From Mucilaginibacter sp. (GTDB lineage: Bacteria > Bacteroidota > Bacteroidia > Sphingobacteriales > Sphingobacteriaceae), in assembly GCF_025362475.1 (NCBI RefSeq), contig NZ_JANYGH010000023.1, positions 1 to 64,000 of the forward strand: a stretch of 64,000 bases of DNA, given 5' to 3'. The stretch's first letter is position 1. The number at the start of each line of letters is the position of its first letter. Shown here piece by piece: positions 35,772 to 44,573 of this stretch. A program made the position numbers and the translations under genes. The notes below the pieces were generated by a model, which made no database searches, was not told the DNA's origin, and was given only the letters and a program-made list of their open reading frames with translations.

Positions 35772-35830
35772 CTGAGCCTGTCGAAGCATGTGGGCAAATG
35801 CCTCTGCGCGCGAGTCTTCGACAGGCTCAG
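35772..35830. repeat. Second inverted repeat with 15-base arms
   Basis: CTGAGCCTGTCGAAG (35772-35786) and CTTCGACAGGCTCAG (35816-35830) are exact reverse complements, with weaker pairing beyond (GGCTGTC with GACAGGCC). The sequence differs from the element at 35587, so two repeat families sit in one intergenic region. The rest of the gap to 36037 shows nothing else. Confidence 0.8.
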
Positions 35831-36036
35831 ACTGACAGGCCCACACGCCTCAAAATCCAACACGTCATTGTTAGCACAGAGGTACCCTCCCCGATTTAGC
35901 AAGCTCACCATAACAGCTCACAGATTTCTCCCCCAATAATCCACCTCCTCCCCTTGCGTATTTTGCATATTATAAGCACCTTTAAAAAAAACAACCCGGA
36001 TTAGCCAAATTGGCTCATTCGGAATAAATAAAACAT

Positions 36037-37521
36037 ATGTCGCCCGGAGTATTACTTTCTTTTATTATTGGTTATTTTTTGGTGTTACTGGTTATATCAT
36101 GGCTTACTTCGCGCAAGGCATCTGACAATGATACTTTTTTTGTGGCCAACCGCAATTCCAAATGGTATTTGGTTGCATTTGGGATGATCGGTACCGCGTT
36201 GAGTGGGGTAACTTTTATATCGGTACCGGGCAAAGTAGGTGCCCCATCCGGCGATCAGTTCTCCTATTTCCAGTTCGTGCTGGGTAATGCCGCGGGTTTT
36301 ATTATCATCGCTACCGTATTACTTCCCCTTTACTACCGGCTAAAGCTTACCTCAATTTATAGCTACATCGAAGGCGCCTTAGGTACCTGGAGCTATAAAA
36401 CCGCAGCGGGGATTTTTCTTATCAGCCGGGTTATCGGTTCGGCTTTCAGGCTTTACCTGGTGGTTATTGTTTTGCAGAAATTCATTTTTGATAGCTATCA
36501 TATCCCTTTCGCCGTAACGGTGCTTATTTGTTTGGCACTCATCTGGTCGTACACTTTTAAAGGGGGATTAAAAACCATTATCATTACCGACAGCTTACAA
36601 ACATTTTTCCTGGTGTTATCGGTATTTCTATCCATCTATTTTATTTGCGATAGCCTGCACATGAACATTTTTGAAGCTGCCGATGCTATCAAAAACAGCA
36701 GTTACTCTAAAATATTTTTCTTTAATGATTTCTTAAGCAGTAAGTTCCACTTCACTAAAGCGTTTTTAGGGGGATTGTTTATCACTGTAGGTATGACCGG
36801 TTTAGACCAGGACCTGATGCAAAAAAACCTCAGCCTTAAAAACATCAAAGAGGCGCAGAAAAACATGTTCAGCTTTACGGCGGTATTTGTGGTAATCAAT
36901 ATCTTCTTTTTAAGCGTGGGCGCCTTGCTTTGGCTATACGCTAATAAATACGGCATTCATGTTGATAAAACAGATTACCTGTATCCTACCATCGCCCTGC
37001 AATACCTGGGTATTGTGCCTGCCATGGTATTTATGCTTGGCTTAACTGCAGCCACTTTTGCCACAACAGATTCGGCCCTAACCGCATTGACCACTTCATT
37101 TTGTGTTGATTTTTTAGACTTTAACAAAAGCAACGACTTGAACAGCAAAAAGAAAGTAAGTACCCGGCATGCCGTACACATTGCCTTTTCCGGGCTCATG
37201 TTTTTAACCATTATTATATTTAATGCCATAAACAACGACGCTGTAGTGAGCGCCATATTCCAGGTTGCATCCTATACTTACGGGCCATTGCTGGGGCTTT
37301 ATTCATTTGGCCTATTTATGAGCAACAGGCAGGTTAGGGATAAACTGGTACCCTTTATTTGCATAGCATCACCAGCCATCTGTTATTTTTTAAACGCGGA
37401 ATCAAAAACGCTTTTAGGCGGATATGTTTTCAGCAATGAGCTGATCATTGTAAACGGATTAAGTACATTTGTCGGCTTATTGCTCACTTCAACATCAAAA
37501 ACAAAAGTGGCAGTGTTATAG
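36037..37521 (+). CDS. Sodium:solute symporter family protein
   Basis: The 494-residue inner-membrane protein has about thirteen hydrophobic segments and the sodium symporter pattern: SRKASDNDTFFVANRNSKWY after the first helix, ALSGVTFISVPGKVG, then RVIGSAFRLYLVV and MTGLDQDLMQKNLS. It is related to the SGLT/PutP group. The substrate cannot be read from sequence. The next gene starts 19 bases downstream on the same strand, so the two probably form an operon. Confidence 0.9.
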   Translation: MSPGVLLSFIIGYFLVLLVISWLTSRKASDNDTFFVANRNSKWYLVAFGMIGTALSGVTFISVPGKVGAPSGDQFSYFQFVLGNAAGFIIIATVLLPLYYRLKLTSIYSYIEGALGTWSYKTAAGIFLISRVIGSAFRLYLVVIVLQKFIFDSYHIPFAVTVLICLALIWSYTFKGGLKTIIITDSLQTFFLVLSVFLSIYFICDSLHMNIFEAADAIKNSSYSKIFFFNDFLSSKFHFTKAFLGGLFITVGMTGLDQDLMQKNLSLKNIKEAQKNMFSFTAVFVVINIFFLSVGALLWLYANKYGIHVDKTDYLYPTIALQYLGIVPAMVFMLGLTAATFATTDSALTALTTSFCVDFLDFNKSNDLNSKKKVSTRHAVHIAFSGLMFLTIIIFNAINNDAVVSAIFQVASYTYGPLLGLYSFGLFMSNRQVRDKLVPFICIASPAICYFLNAESKTLLGGYVFSNELIIVNGLSTFVGLLLTSTSKTKVAVL

Positions 37522-37540
37522 TTACTAATTCTACTGATAT

Positions 37541-38248
37541 ATGACCGGAGACGATAAAATAAGACAAGCATTCGAGAATAAAAACTGGCAGGAAATTAAG
37601 GTTACCGACTCCTGGCAAATATTTAAAATAATGGCCGAGTTTGTTGACGGGTTTGAAAAACTGGCAAAAATTGGCCCCTGTGTATCCATATTCGGATCGG
37701 CACGTACCCATAACGACAATAAATACTACAAAATGGCCGAGGAAACAGCCCGCCTGCTTACCGAGCATGGCTATGGCGTAATATCCGGCGGCGGCCCCGG
37801 TATTATGGAAGCGGCCAATAAAGGCGCTTACGAAAACGGAGGTAAATCGGTGGGCTTAAACATCGAGTTGCCGTTTGAGCAATTCCATAACCGGTATATT
37901 GACAGGGATAAGATCATGGAGTTTGATTACTTCTTTATCCGTAAGGTAATGTTCATGAAATACTCCCAGGGCTTTATTATATTGCCCGGCGGCTTTGGCA
38001 CTATGGACGAATCATTTGAAGCCATTACGCTGATACAAACCGGCAAAATTGCCCGTTTCCCTATTATATTTGTGGGTGTCGATTATTGGAAAGGCCTGTT
38101 TAGCTGGGTTGAAGAAAAAATGCTGGATGATCAGCACAATATCAACCCTGACGATCTGATGCTTTACCGCGTGGTTGATACAGCCGAAGAAGCGGTTGAA
38201 CACATTACAAGGTTCTACAATAAATACGTATTGAAACCAAACTTTTAG
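37541..38248 (+). CDS. TIGR00730/LOG family Rossmann-fold nucleotide hydrolase
   Basis: The 235-residue cytoplasmic protein has SGGGPGIMEAANKGA (about residues 82-96) and PGGFGTMDESFEAI (about 150-163), the two signatures of LOG-type phosphoribohydrolases, which split nucleoside monophosphates into base and ribose phosphate. The slightly longer N-terminus is seen in Bacteroidota members. Coupling with the symporter suggests a nucleoside or base substrate, but this is inference. Confidence 0.92.
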   Translation: MTGDDKIRQAFENKNWQEIKVTDSWQIFKIMAEFVDGFEKLAKIGPCVSIFGSARTHNDNKYYKMAEETARLLTEHGYGVISGGGPGIMEAANKGAYENGGKSVGLNIELPFEQFHNRYIDRDKIMEFDYFFIRKVMFMKYSQGFIILPGGFGTMDESFEAITLIQTGKIARFPIIFVGVDYWKGLFSWVEEKMLDDQHNINPDDLMLYRVVDTAEEAVEHITRFYNKYVLKPNF

Positions 38249-38280
38249 AGTAACGTTTTCAAACAGAAATTGCTTTAACT

Positions 38281-38318
38281 CCCATCATGGTTTACTATTA
38301 TCAGCAAACGATGATGGG
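38281..38318. terminator. Hairpin between convergent genes
   Basis: CCCATCATGGTTT and AAACGATGATGGG pair with a single mismatch. It lies between the LOG gene (stop 38248) and the DUF1624 gene (stop 38337), so it may end both transcripts. Confidence 0.6.
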
Positions 38319-38336
38319 ACTTTCCTTGGTCAACTA

Positions 38337-39521
38337 CTACAAATAGCTTAACCACCATTTTTCTTTATGGGCTTGTTTATAAGCATCATAACGTTTGCAT
38401 AGCGGATACAGCCCTACCACGATAATCACCCATACCAGGTACGCTACCGGCAACGAAAACCCATACCCCTTAAGATCAGATGTAAACCATATAGGTTTAT
38501 CCAATATCCAAATCTTCCAGTTTTGGCCCTGCGTAAATGCCGAGGCAACCATAGCTATCAGGTGAATAATGTAAATATGGATGATGTAATAAAACATAGG
38601 CACCCTGCCGTAAACCGAAACTATTTTTACAAACCCGTTTTGTACCTTTTCTGTAAAGGCCAAGAATAAAAAGGCTCCACCCAATGTTAATAATACATAT
38701 AGTAACGAAGGTGGATACTTGTTGACTTTTATAAAGGATAGGAAAGTAAAAAAAGCATCTTTTTGCATGCTCCATTTTACCGGGTCGCCGTAAACGTTAA
38801 TGTACCTGATCACAATAAATAAAACAACGGAAGAAGCCCCCAAGAGGAACAATGTCTTCTTTCTTTTCTCAACACTATATTCCGGAGTGTACAACTGCCC
38901 AAGGCAATAACCAAGGGGCATTATAGCAACCAGCGGAATAATAGGGTAGCCAACTAAAAGTATTTCGTTATGCCACATAAAAGGCCGCTGATCATGAAGC
39001 ATCGCCCAGCCAAAAGCGGATAAGGTATTTCCATTTACATGAAAACCATCAAACAAATTATGGCCAAATATTACTACGAGGCAACAAACGAGGATGAGTT
39101 TCTTAGGCAGATGGATCAGAGCGGCAAGTACTATCATGCTTATCCCCAGCGCCCAAATAGTGATAAATAAAAGCATCGGGAAGGCAATATTAAAATTCCA
39201 GCCAAAATTTACTACCACCAGTTCCAGGAAAACCAGCCAAAGGCCACGTTTCACCAGGAAAACCGATAATTCCTTTTGGGTTTTCTTACGGCTCATTAAA
39301 AATGCCGATGTACCTGCAAGCAACATAAATATGGGGGCGCAAAAGTGTGTTATCCAACGGGTAAAAAACAGCAGCCCGTTTGTTTTCGCCAAATCAAGCG
39401 GATCAAATAAAAATGATCCGGAATACAGGTAATCCCGCACATGGTCAAGCGCCATGATAATCATAATTGTACCACGAAGAAAATCAATAGATGTTATCCT
39501 GTTTTTAATAGTTGTTATCAT
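38337..39521 (-). CDS. DUF1624 membrane protein (acetyltransferase-like)
   Basis: The 394-residue protein has the DUF1624 start RITSIDFLRGTIMIIMALDH with the conserved R-G and H-V-R-D (MALDHVRDYLYSG), and about ten membrane segments. The family is related to heparan-alpha-glucosaminide N-acetyltransferase and OpgC-like acyltransferases, which move acyl groups across membranes. The substrate is unknown. The gene is divergent from the MFS pair. The C-terminus is a short cytoplasmic tail rich in Lys and Trp. Confidence 0.88.
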   Translation of the reverse strand: MITTIKNRITSIDFLRGTIMIIMALDHVRDYLYSGSFLFDPLDLAKTNGLLFFTRWITHFCAPIFMLLAGTSAFLMSRKKTQKELSVFLVKRGLWLVFLELVVVNFGWNFNIAFPMLLFITIWALGISMIVLAALIHLPKKLILVCCLVVIFGHNLFDGFHVNGNTLSAFGWAMLHDQRPFMWHNEILLVGYPIIPLVAIMPLGYCLGQLYTPEYSVEKRKKTLFLLGASSVVLFIVIRYINVYGDPVKWSMQKDAFFTFLSFIKVNKYPPSLLYVLLTLGGAFLFLAFTEKVQNGFVKIVSVYGRVPMFYYIIHIYIIHLIAMVASAFTQGQNWKIWILDKPIWFTSDLKGYGFSLPVAYLVWVIIVVGLYPLCKRYDAYKQAHKEKWWLSYL

Positions 39522-39716
39522 TTTGCTTTGTTCAGAGGTTTAGGCAGGTATTTTTACTAATTGGAGTTTACACTGCTTCTGTTAGAAATTGTATTGCAAA
39601 TTGCATATTTTTTTAAGCTTTTTATTGAATAAAAAATTGAATGACAGATTTTAGACATTTCAATGATTTTTGAATGCAATGATATCCCGCTAACATTTTA
39701 TGATTATTTTGCGCCT

Positions 39717-40937
39717 ATGGATCAACCTGCCAAACTTAAACCACAGGCTGCATTAGGCTTTATTTTTGTTACCATGCTGATAGATGTTATCGGTTTCGGC
39801 ATCATCATACCCGTAATGCCGGCACTGATAGAAAAACTTATACATGGTTCATTAAGCGAAGCCTCACTCTACTCGGGATTGATGCTGCTGGCATATTCTG
39901 TAATGCAATTCCTGTTTTCGCCGGTAATTGGAAACCTTAGCGATAAATATGGACGCAGGCCAATTTTGTTAACCTCCCTTTTGGGTTTTGGGATAGATTA
40001 CCTTTTCCTGGCCTTTGCCCCATCTATAGGCTGGTTATTTGTGGGCCGTACCATTGCTGGTATTACCGGCGCAAGCTTTACTACAGCGTCAGCATACATT
40101 GCAGATATCAGCACGCCCGAAAAACGTGCTCAAAATTTCGGGTTGATCGGCGTTGCCTTTGGGCTCGGCTTTATCATCGGCCCGGTTTTAGGTGGGATTT
40201 TAGGTAAATGGAATGTTCATTACCCATTTTTTGCAGCAGCAGGATTGGCTTTGTTAAACGCGGCCTATGGATTTTTCATACTGCCAGAGTCACTTTCGGT
40301 AGATCATCGCCGTCCGTTTGAGTGGAAAAGAGCTAACCCGCTTGGGTCATTATTACAACTCAAAAAATATCCATCGGTAATTGGACTGGCCATCTCATTG
40401 TTCCTGCTTTACTTTGCGGCTCAATCGGTACAAAGTATCTGGACATTTTTCACCATTGAAAGATTTAAATGGAGTGAGGACCTGATTGGATACTCATTAG
40501 GCTTTATCGGCCTGATGATAGCCATGGTGCAGGGCGGGCTCATCCGAATAGCCTTGCCCAAATTGGGATTAGAAAGAAGCATCTGGATAGGATTGCTCTT
40601 TTATAGTTTGGGCTTAACACTATTTGCCCTGGCCAGCAAAAGCTGGATGATGTTTGTTTTTATGATCCCCTATGCCCTGGGAGGTATTGCAGGTCCCGCC
40701 CTACAAGGTTTAATGACCAACCAGGTGCCGGCCAATGAACAGGGCGAATTGCAGGGCGGCCTAACCAGCCTGATGAGTTTAAGCTCCATATTTGGCCCCT
40801 GGATAATGACCACCCTATTTTATTATTTTACCAATTTTAAAAATCACCTGTACATACCAGGCGCGCCGTTTATTTTAGGTGCTGTATTGATGCTATTGAG
40901 TGCTGTATTGGCTATCAGGAGTTTCAAAAAGAGATGA
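39717..40937 (+). CDS. MFS transporter, TCR/Tet family, copy 1
   Basis: ATG 39717 ([18 protein letters not shown]) is preferred over an upstream ATG at 39663. The 406-residue carrier has twelve membrane segments, motif [15 protein letters not shown] between helices 2 and 3, and the helix-5 signature [19 protein letters not shown]. These match TetA-type tetracycline/proton antiporters, though close relatives export other compounds. The next gene (41032) is a paralog with the same layout, separated by 94 AT-rich bases. Confidence 0.9.
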   Translation: MDQPAKLKPQAALGFIFVTMLIDVIGFGIIIPVMPALIEKLIHGSLSEASLYSGLMLLAYSVMQFLFSPVIGNLSDKYGRRPILLTSLLGFGIDYLFLAFAPSIGWLFVGRTIAGITGASFTTASAYIADISTPEKRAQNFGLIGVAFGLGFIIGPVLGGILGKWNVHYPFFAAAGLALLNAAYGFFILPESLSVDHRRPFEWKRANPLGSLLQLKKYPSVIGLAISLFLLYFAAQSVQSIWTFFTIERFKWSEDLIGYSLGFIGLMIAMVQGGLIRIALPKLGLERSIWIGLLFYSLGLTLFALASKSWMMFVFMIPYALGGIAGPALQGLMTNQVPANEQGELQGGLTSLMSLSSIFGPWIMTTLFYYFTNFKNHLYIPGAPFILGAVLMLLSAVLAIRSFKKR

Positions 40938-41031
40938 TATTTTCTTTTTAAATCAGCATAATTGAACCTTTATAATTTATTTATTTTACTTATTTCAAAA
41001 CTTTTATAATAATTTATCATTTATCAAATTA

Positions 41032-42270
41032 ATGACTGAAAAACCTAAAAAGAAGCACTCGGCAGCGCTGGGCTTTATATTTGTTACGCTGTTTATTGAT
41101 GTGCTTGGTTTAGGTATTATAATACCGGTTATGCCCAAACTGTTGGAAACATTGGGGCATGTAGATGTGAGCCTGGCCACACAATACAGTGGTTATTTAA
41201 CTTTTACGTATGCCTCCATGCAGTTTCTGTTCTCCTCGGTATTGGGTAATTTGAGCGATCAATATGGCCGCCGCCCAATATTGTTAAGCTCCTTACTTGG
41301 TTTTGGTATCGATTATATTTTCATGGCCTTTGCCCCCACTATAGGCTGGCTTTTTGTTGGCCGAACCATTGCTGGTATTACCGGGGCAAGTACCTCGACC
41401 GCAACCGCATATATTGCCGATATCAGTACCGGGAAAAACCGGGCCGCAAACTTTGGACTGGTAGGTGCGGCATCAGGCTTAGGCTTTATTATAGGCATTG
41501 CTATCGGCGGCTACCTGGGCGACTTGAATGTTAAGCTTCCGTTTATGGCAGCGGCAGCATTTGCCCTCATCAATGCAACTTATGGATACTTTGTACTGCC
41601 AGAATCTTTGGCACTCAAAAACCGCCGCAGGTTTGAGTGGAAAAAATCAAATCCCATCAGTTCATTGCGCAGCCTTACCAGGTATCCTGCACTTAGCGGC
41701 CTGGTTGGCGCCTTCGCGTTGGTTTATGTGGCTCAAAAGGCGGTTGAATACGTTTTGTCGTTCTTTTTGATCGAAAAATTTAACTGGTCGTTAAGCAGCA
41801 TCAGCAGCCTGGGTATTTTCATTGGTGTTGTACTGGTAGCTATACAGGGTGGCCTCATCAGGTACACCATACCCAAATTTGGACAGAAAAAAAACATTGT
41901 AGCCGGGTTGCTATTTTATACCGCTGGTTTAACGCTTATTGCTTTTGTTAGTCGTGGCTGGATGATGTATCTGTATATAATTCCTTACTGCCTTGGAGGT
42001 ATCTCCGGGCCGGCATTACAGGGCCTTATCACCGGCACAGTGTCTCCAAAAGAGCAGGGCGAACTACAGGGTTCCTTAACAAGTTTAACCAGCGTAGCGG
42101 TAATTATAGGGCCGTTGTTAATGAGTTCGGTATTTCACATTTTTACACACCGTAACACCAATACCTATTTCCCTGGCGCGCCATATATACTTGGGGCGTT
42201 TTTAATGCTGATCAGTGTATTTTTGACTATAAAGAGTTTTAAAAAAGTATCTACGGCAAAAGCGGTTTAA
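41032..42270 (+). CDS. MFS transporter, TCR/Tet family, copy 2
   Basis: The 412-residue protein has the same motif A ([14 protein letters not shown]) and helix-5 signature (AGITGASTSTATAYIADIS) as its neighbour. The two copies share most of the N-terminal half closely and differ more in the C-terminal half, where substrate preference may lie. The stop codon overlaps by three bases the stop of the convergent DUF502 gene. A role in tetracycline or other drug export is possible but untested. Confidence 0.9.
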   Translation: MTEKPKKKHSAALGFIFVTLFIDVLGLGIIIPVMPKLLETLGHVDVSLATQYSGYLTFTYASMQFLFSSVLGNLSDQYGRRPILLSSLLGFGIDYIFMAFAPTIGWLFVGRTIAGITGASTSTATAYIADISTGKNRAANFGLVGAASGLGFIIGIAIGGYLGDLNVKLPFMAAAAFALINATYGYFVLPESLALKNRRRFEWKKSNPISSLRSLTRYPALSGLVGAFALVYVAQKAVEYVLSFFLIEKFNWSLSSISSLGIFIGVVLVAIQGGLIRYTIPKFGQKKNIVAGLLFYTAGLTLIAFVSRGWMMYLYIIPYCLGGISGPALQGLITGTVSPKEQGELQGSLTSLTSVAVIIGPLLMSSVFHIFTHRNTNTYFPGAPYILGAFLMLISVFLTIKSFKKVSTAKAV

Positions 42271-42857
42271 TCCAGCCCGCTTACTCCGCCCGAGATCACG
42301 AATTTCATAATATCGGCGGCACTTTTGTCAATTGATTTTACCTTGCTGGCATCAATAATGATAACCTGGCCGGCAAACGAATAAGAGTATGGAAAATACA
42401 CGGCAACCTCGCCGGGCAATCCTAAAACCGCAAGATCTTTTTGAACAAGAAATCCGATTTTTTTAAGACCGAATTCATTTACTTCAACCAAAACAGGCTC
42501 GTTAAATTTCTTTTCTTCGCCTACAAAAGCTTCGGTAAGGTCTTTTATAGAGGAGTACAGGAACGCGAAAATAGGTAAACGGTTAAACCAGCGCTTAAAC
42601 CAGCGTTTTATAGGGTCGGTAATTACATTGGTAACCAATATCCCGGCCACCATGATCACCACAATCACATTCAATATGCCCAGGCCCGGAATATATAGAT
42701 GCTTGCCCGATCTATCAACCAACAGATCGCTCAAATTCAAGGCCTTATCAATGGTTGACACCCCCCAGTAAATCAAAAAAATTGCAGCGCCTATGGGCAC
42801 AACCACCAACAGCCCCTTTGCAAAATATGTGACTAAACCCCGCGCAAACCTGTTCAT
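42267..42857 (-). CDS. DUF502 domain-containing membrane protein
   Basis: The 196-residue protein has two hydrophobic segments (about residues 12-34 and 56-80) and the DUF502 pattern YFAKGLLVVVPIGAAIFLIY, then IPGLGI and YSSIKDLTEAFVG, ending in a soluble beta-rich part (GLPGEVAVYFPYSYSFAGQ). The function of the family is unknown. The stop overlaps the end of the MFS gene. Confidence 0.9.
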   Translation of the reverse strand: MNRFARGLVTYFAKGLLVVVPIGAAIFLIYWGVSTIDKALNLSDLLVDRSGKHLYIPGLGILNVIVVIMVAGILVTNVITDPIKRWFKRWFNRLPIFAFLYSSIKDLTEAFVGEEKKFNEPVLVEVNEFGLKKIGFLVQKDLAVLGLPGEVAVYFPYSYSFAGQVIIIDASKVKSIDKSAADIMKFVISGGVSGLD

Positions 42858-42918
42858 AAAAACCTATTTATTTCTATTCGTAAAAGTACACCCTTTTAAA
42901 TTGGCAAAAAAATATTTT

Positions 42919-43078
42919 AAAAAGTGCGTTTCCAGAGCGTAGAGGCACTTTTTAATTTTTCAGATTTTATCCCTTTTTGACCTTTAATATTCTTGTTTTT
43001 GTCTCCGCAGAAACGGGTAAAAAACCGTAAAAACTCCGCATTTAATGAACTTTTACGGTGGAGACAAACGGAGTTTTT
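42919..43078. other. Structured non-coding stretch
   Basis: AAAAAGTGC (42919-42927) and GCACTTTTT (42945-42953) form a hairpin. Next come interleaved pairs: GTCTCC with GGAGAC, CCGTAAAA with TTTTACGG, and AACTCCG with CGGAGTT, between about 42999 and 43078. Alternative pairings would be mutually exclusive. A frame of 106 codons covers it on the minus strand (to 43237) but shows no protein-like pattern. Confidence 0.45.
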
Positions 43079-43463
43079 GGGTTGATTCGGAGTGAAATTA
43101 ATGCCTTCCAAAGGCAAAAAAGGACAAAAAATAAAAAGAGACAAAAGGGACAAAATGAGGTGTGAAATCTTGATGAATTTCAACTTTAAATTAATCTTAG
43201 AGCTTTTTAGATTCTGACATAAAATTTGCTCATACATTTATAGCGGTTGAACACTTAGGACAATGGATATCTTTATGTGTATGATTATTAATATCTGACA
43301 TAATAACAACGTTTAGCAACGGTAAGTATGTAAGTTAACCTTTAATTCACCGTTACCCCTATTTTCGAATAAATTACTAAATGCCACAATCATTAACAAT
43401 ACATTAAACGATGATTCCCATACCAAGTTTAAACAAATGAAAATATTTAACTATTAATTACGC

Positions 43464-43478
43464 TGGCACAATTATTGC
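43464..43478 (+). promoter_or_regulatory. Sigma-54 (-24/-12) promoter
   Basis: TGGCAC, five bases, TTGC, followed by A, preceded by C, matches the RpoN consensus YTGGCAC-N5-TTGCW at every conserved base except the G usually following CAC. GG and GC are at the exact 12-base distance. Transcription would begin near 43490. A divergent repeat (AACGGTAA about 43318 and TTCACCGTT about 43346) lies some 150 bases upstream, where an activator could bind. Confidence 0.65.
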
Positions 43479-43489
43479 AAACATTTTGT

Positions 43490-43557
43490 GCCTTTATGGG
43501 AATATTGGCATTTTAATCAATAGTAAGGGGTAAACAGCGAGTGTGAACCCCTTTTTT
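43490..43557 (+). ncRNA. Candidate sigma-54-dependent small RNA
   Basis: A predicted start near 43490 and a terminator AAGGGGT / ACCCCTT with six T residues (43525-43557) bound a transcript of about 68 bases. The only start codon inside gives a six-residue frame, so a protein is unlikely. This is a prediction from promoter and terminator alone. Confidence 0.5.
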
Positions 43558-43633
43558 ATGCCGAATTACGTAACAAACCTGTAGCAGGTTTACGTACAAA
43601 AATCAACTATCGATTAAATCCATATTTCTGACG

Positions 43634-43665
43634 GGTTGGTTTTGGTTCAAACCAACCTGTTTTTT
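43634..43665 (+). terminator. Second terminator downstream of the small RNA candidate
   Basis: GGTTGGTTT and AAACCAACC pair around TGGTTC and are followed by TG and six T residues. A further hairpin AAACCTG-TAG-CAGGTTT lies at 43575-43591 between the two terminators. A read-through transcript to here would be about 175 bases. The remaining bases to 44165 contain nothing that I recognise. Confidence 0.7.
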
Positions 43666-44165
43666 AAAAGTACCGTTAACAAAGTCGGTTGAATAATCGT
43701 AAAATCTTACCGTTTGAGTTATATAAAGAGTACTATAAAATAATAATGTGAGAGTTATTTATTTTAAGCAACGCCACTTAAAAAGGGCTTTTTATTTAAC
43801 CTTCTTTTTTAGTTTCATTAAATAATTGAATTTACCATAGCGGTAAACATTGAATCGTAATGCTCTAAACTGATTGTATCCCCAATTTCAACGCCCTTAC
43901 TTACAAGTTGCCGGGTATTAAGTCATAACATACCCCAATTGTTGCTACTTCGGCAACATCGTAATAGACTTTAAGCCTTACCCTTTCCTGTTTGTATATT
44001 AAATCCCTTCCGGTAGCATCTATTCTCATTAACCGGAAAATAGGCTCAAAAAGTCAAAAAAATGGTAAAGGAATGTGAAAAATTTACAACGATTTAAGCC
44101 TTAAATTAGTTGGTGGATGCAACTATTATCGTTTGTACAAATTATTCTAATTAATTAATTAATTA

Positions 44166-44363
44166 ATGACAAGGACAGAAATTTTCAATGCCTTAATAGC
44201 CGTTCAAGAAACCCACTCTGAATATTTAGATTCCATCAAAAAAACAATTATGGATATCGTTAAAATTGAGTGGAATGAACAAATGACGATTAAAATTATT
44301 AAGGACGATATTCCAATAGAATTATTGAATGATATCAAAAAAAAACTCCCCGTAGAGGACTAA
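44166..44363 (+). CDS. Small hypothetical protein, 65 residues
   Basis: The frame starts at an ATG immediately after a (TTAA)-type repeat and codes for a mostly helical, charged protein (MTRTEIFNALIAVQETHSEY, then IPIELLNDIKKKLPVED). There is no signal or membrane segment and no family is recognised. It is the only plausible frame in a long non-coding stretch and could be spurious. Confidence 0.4.
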   Translation: MTRTEIFNALIAVQETHSEYLDSIKKTIMDIVKIEWNEQMTIKIIKDDIPIELLNDIKKKLPVED

Positions 44364-44573
44364 ATATTTCCCAAATGCTTCAATGCATCGACTTTCTTAA
44401 AACAAAAAATTAGAAAAACTCATTTCCAAAACTTGATGAATAAGGATGTTCATCATAACTGATATTATCAGTTTGCGGGTTTGAATGTAAAATTTACCAT
44501 ATATTCTTAACACAAACACAGCAATGTTTTTGTCCATTTTTTATAAAAAGCGCCTTTAAAGCGCGTTCAATGC

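Noticed and set aside
42917..43237. 106-codon minus-strand frame
   Set aside because: It overlaps several hairpins and an A/T-rich stretch, and the translation has no signal, domain or conserved pattern.
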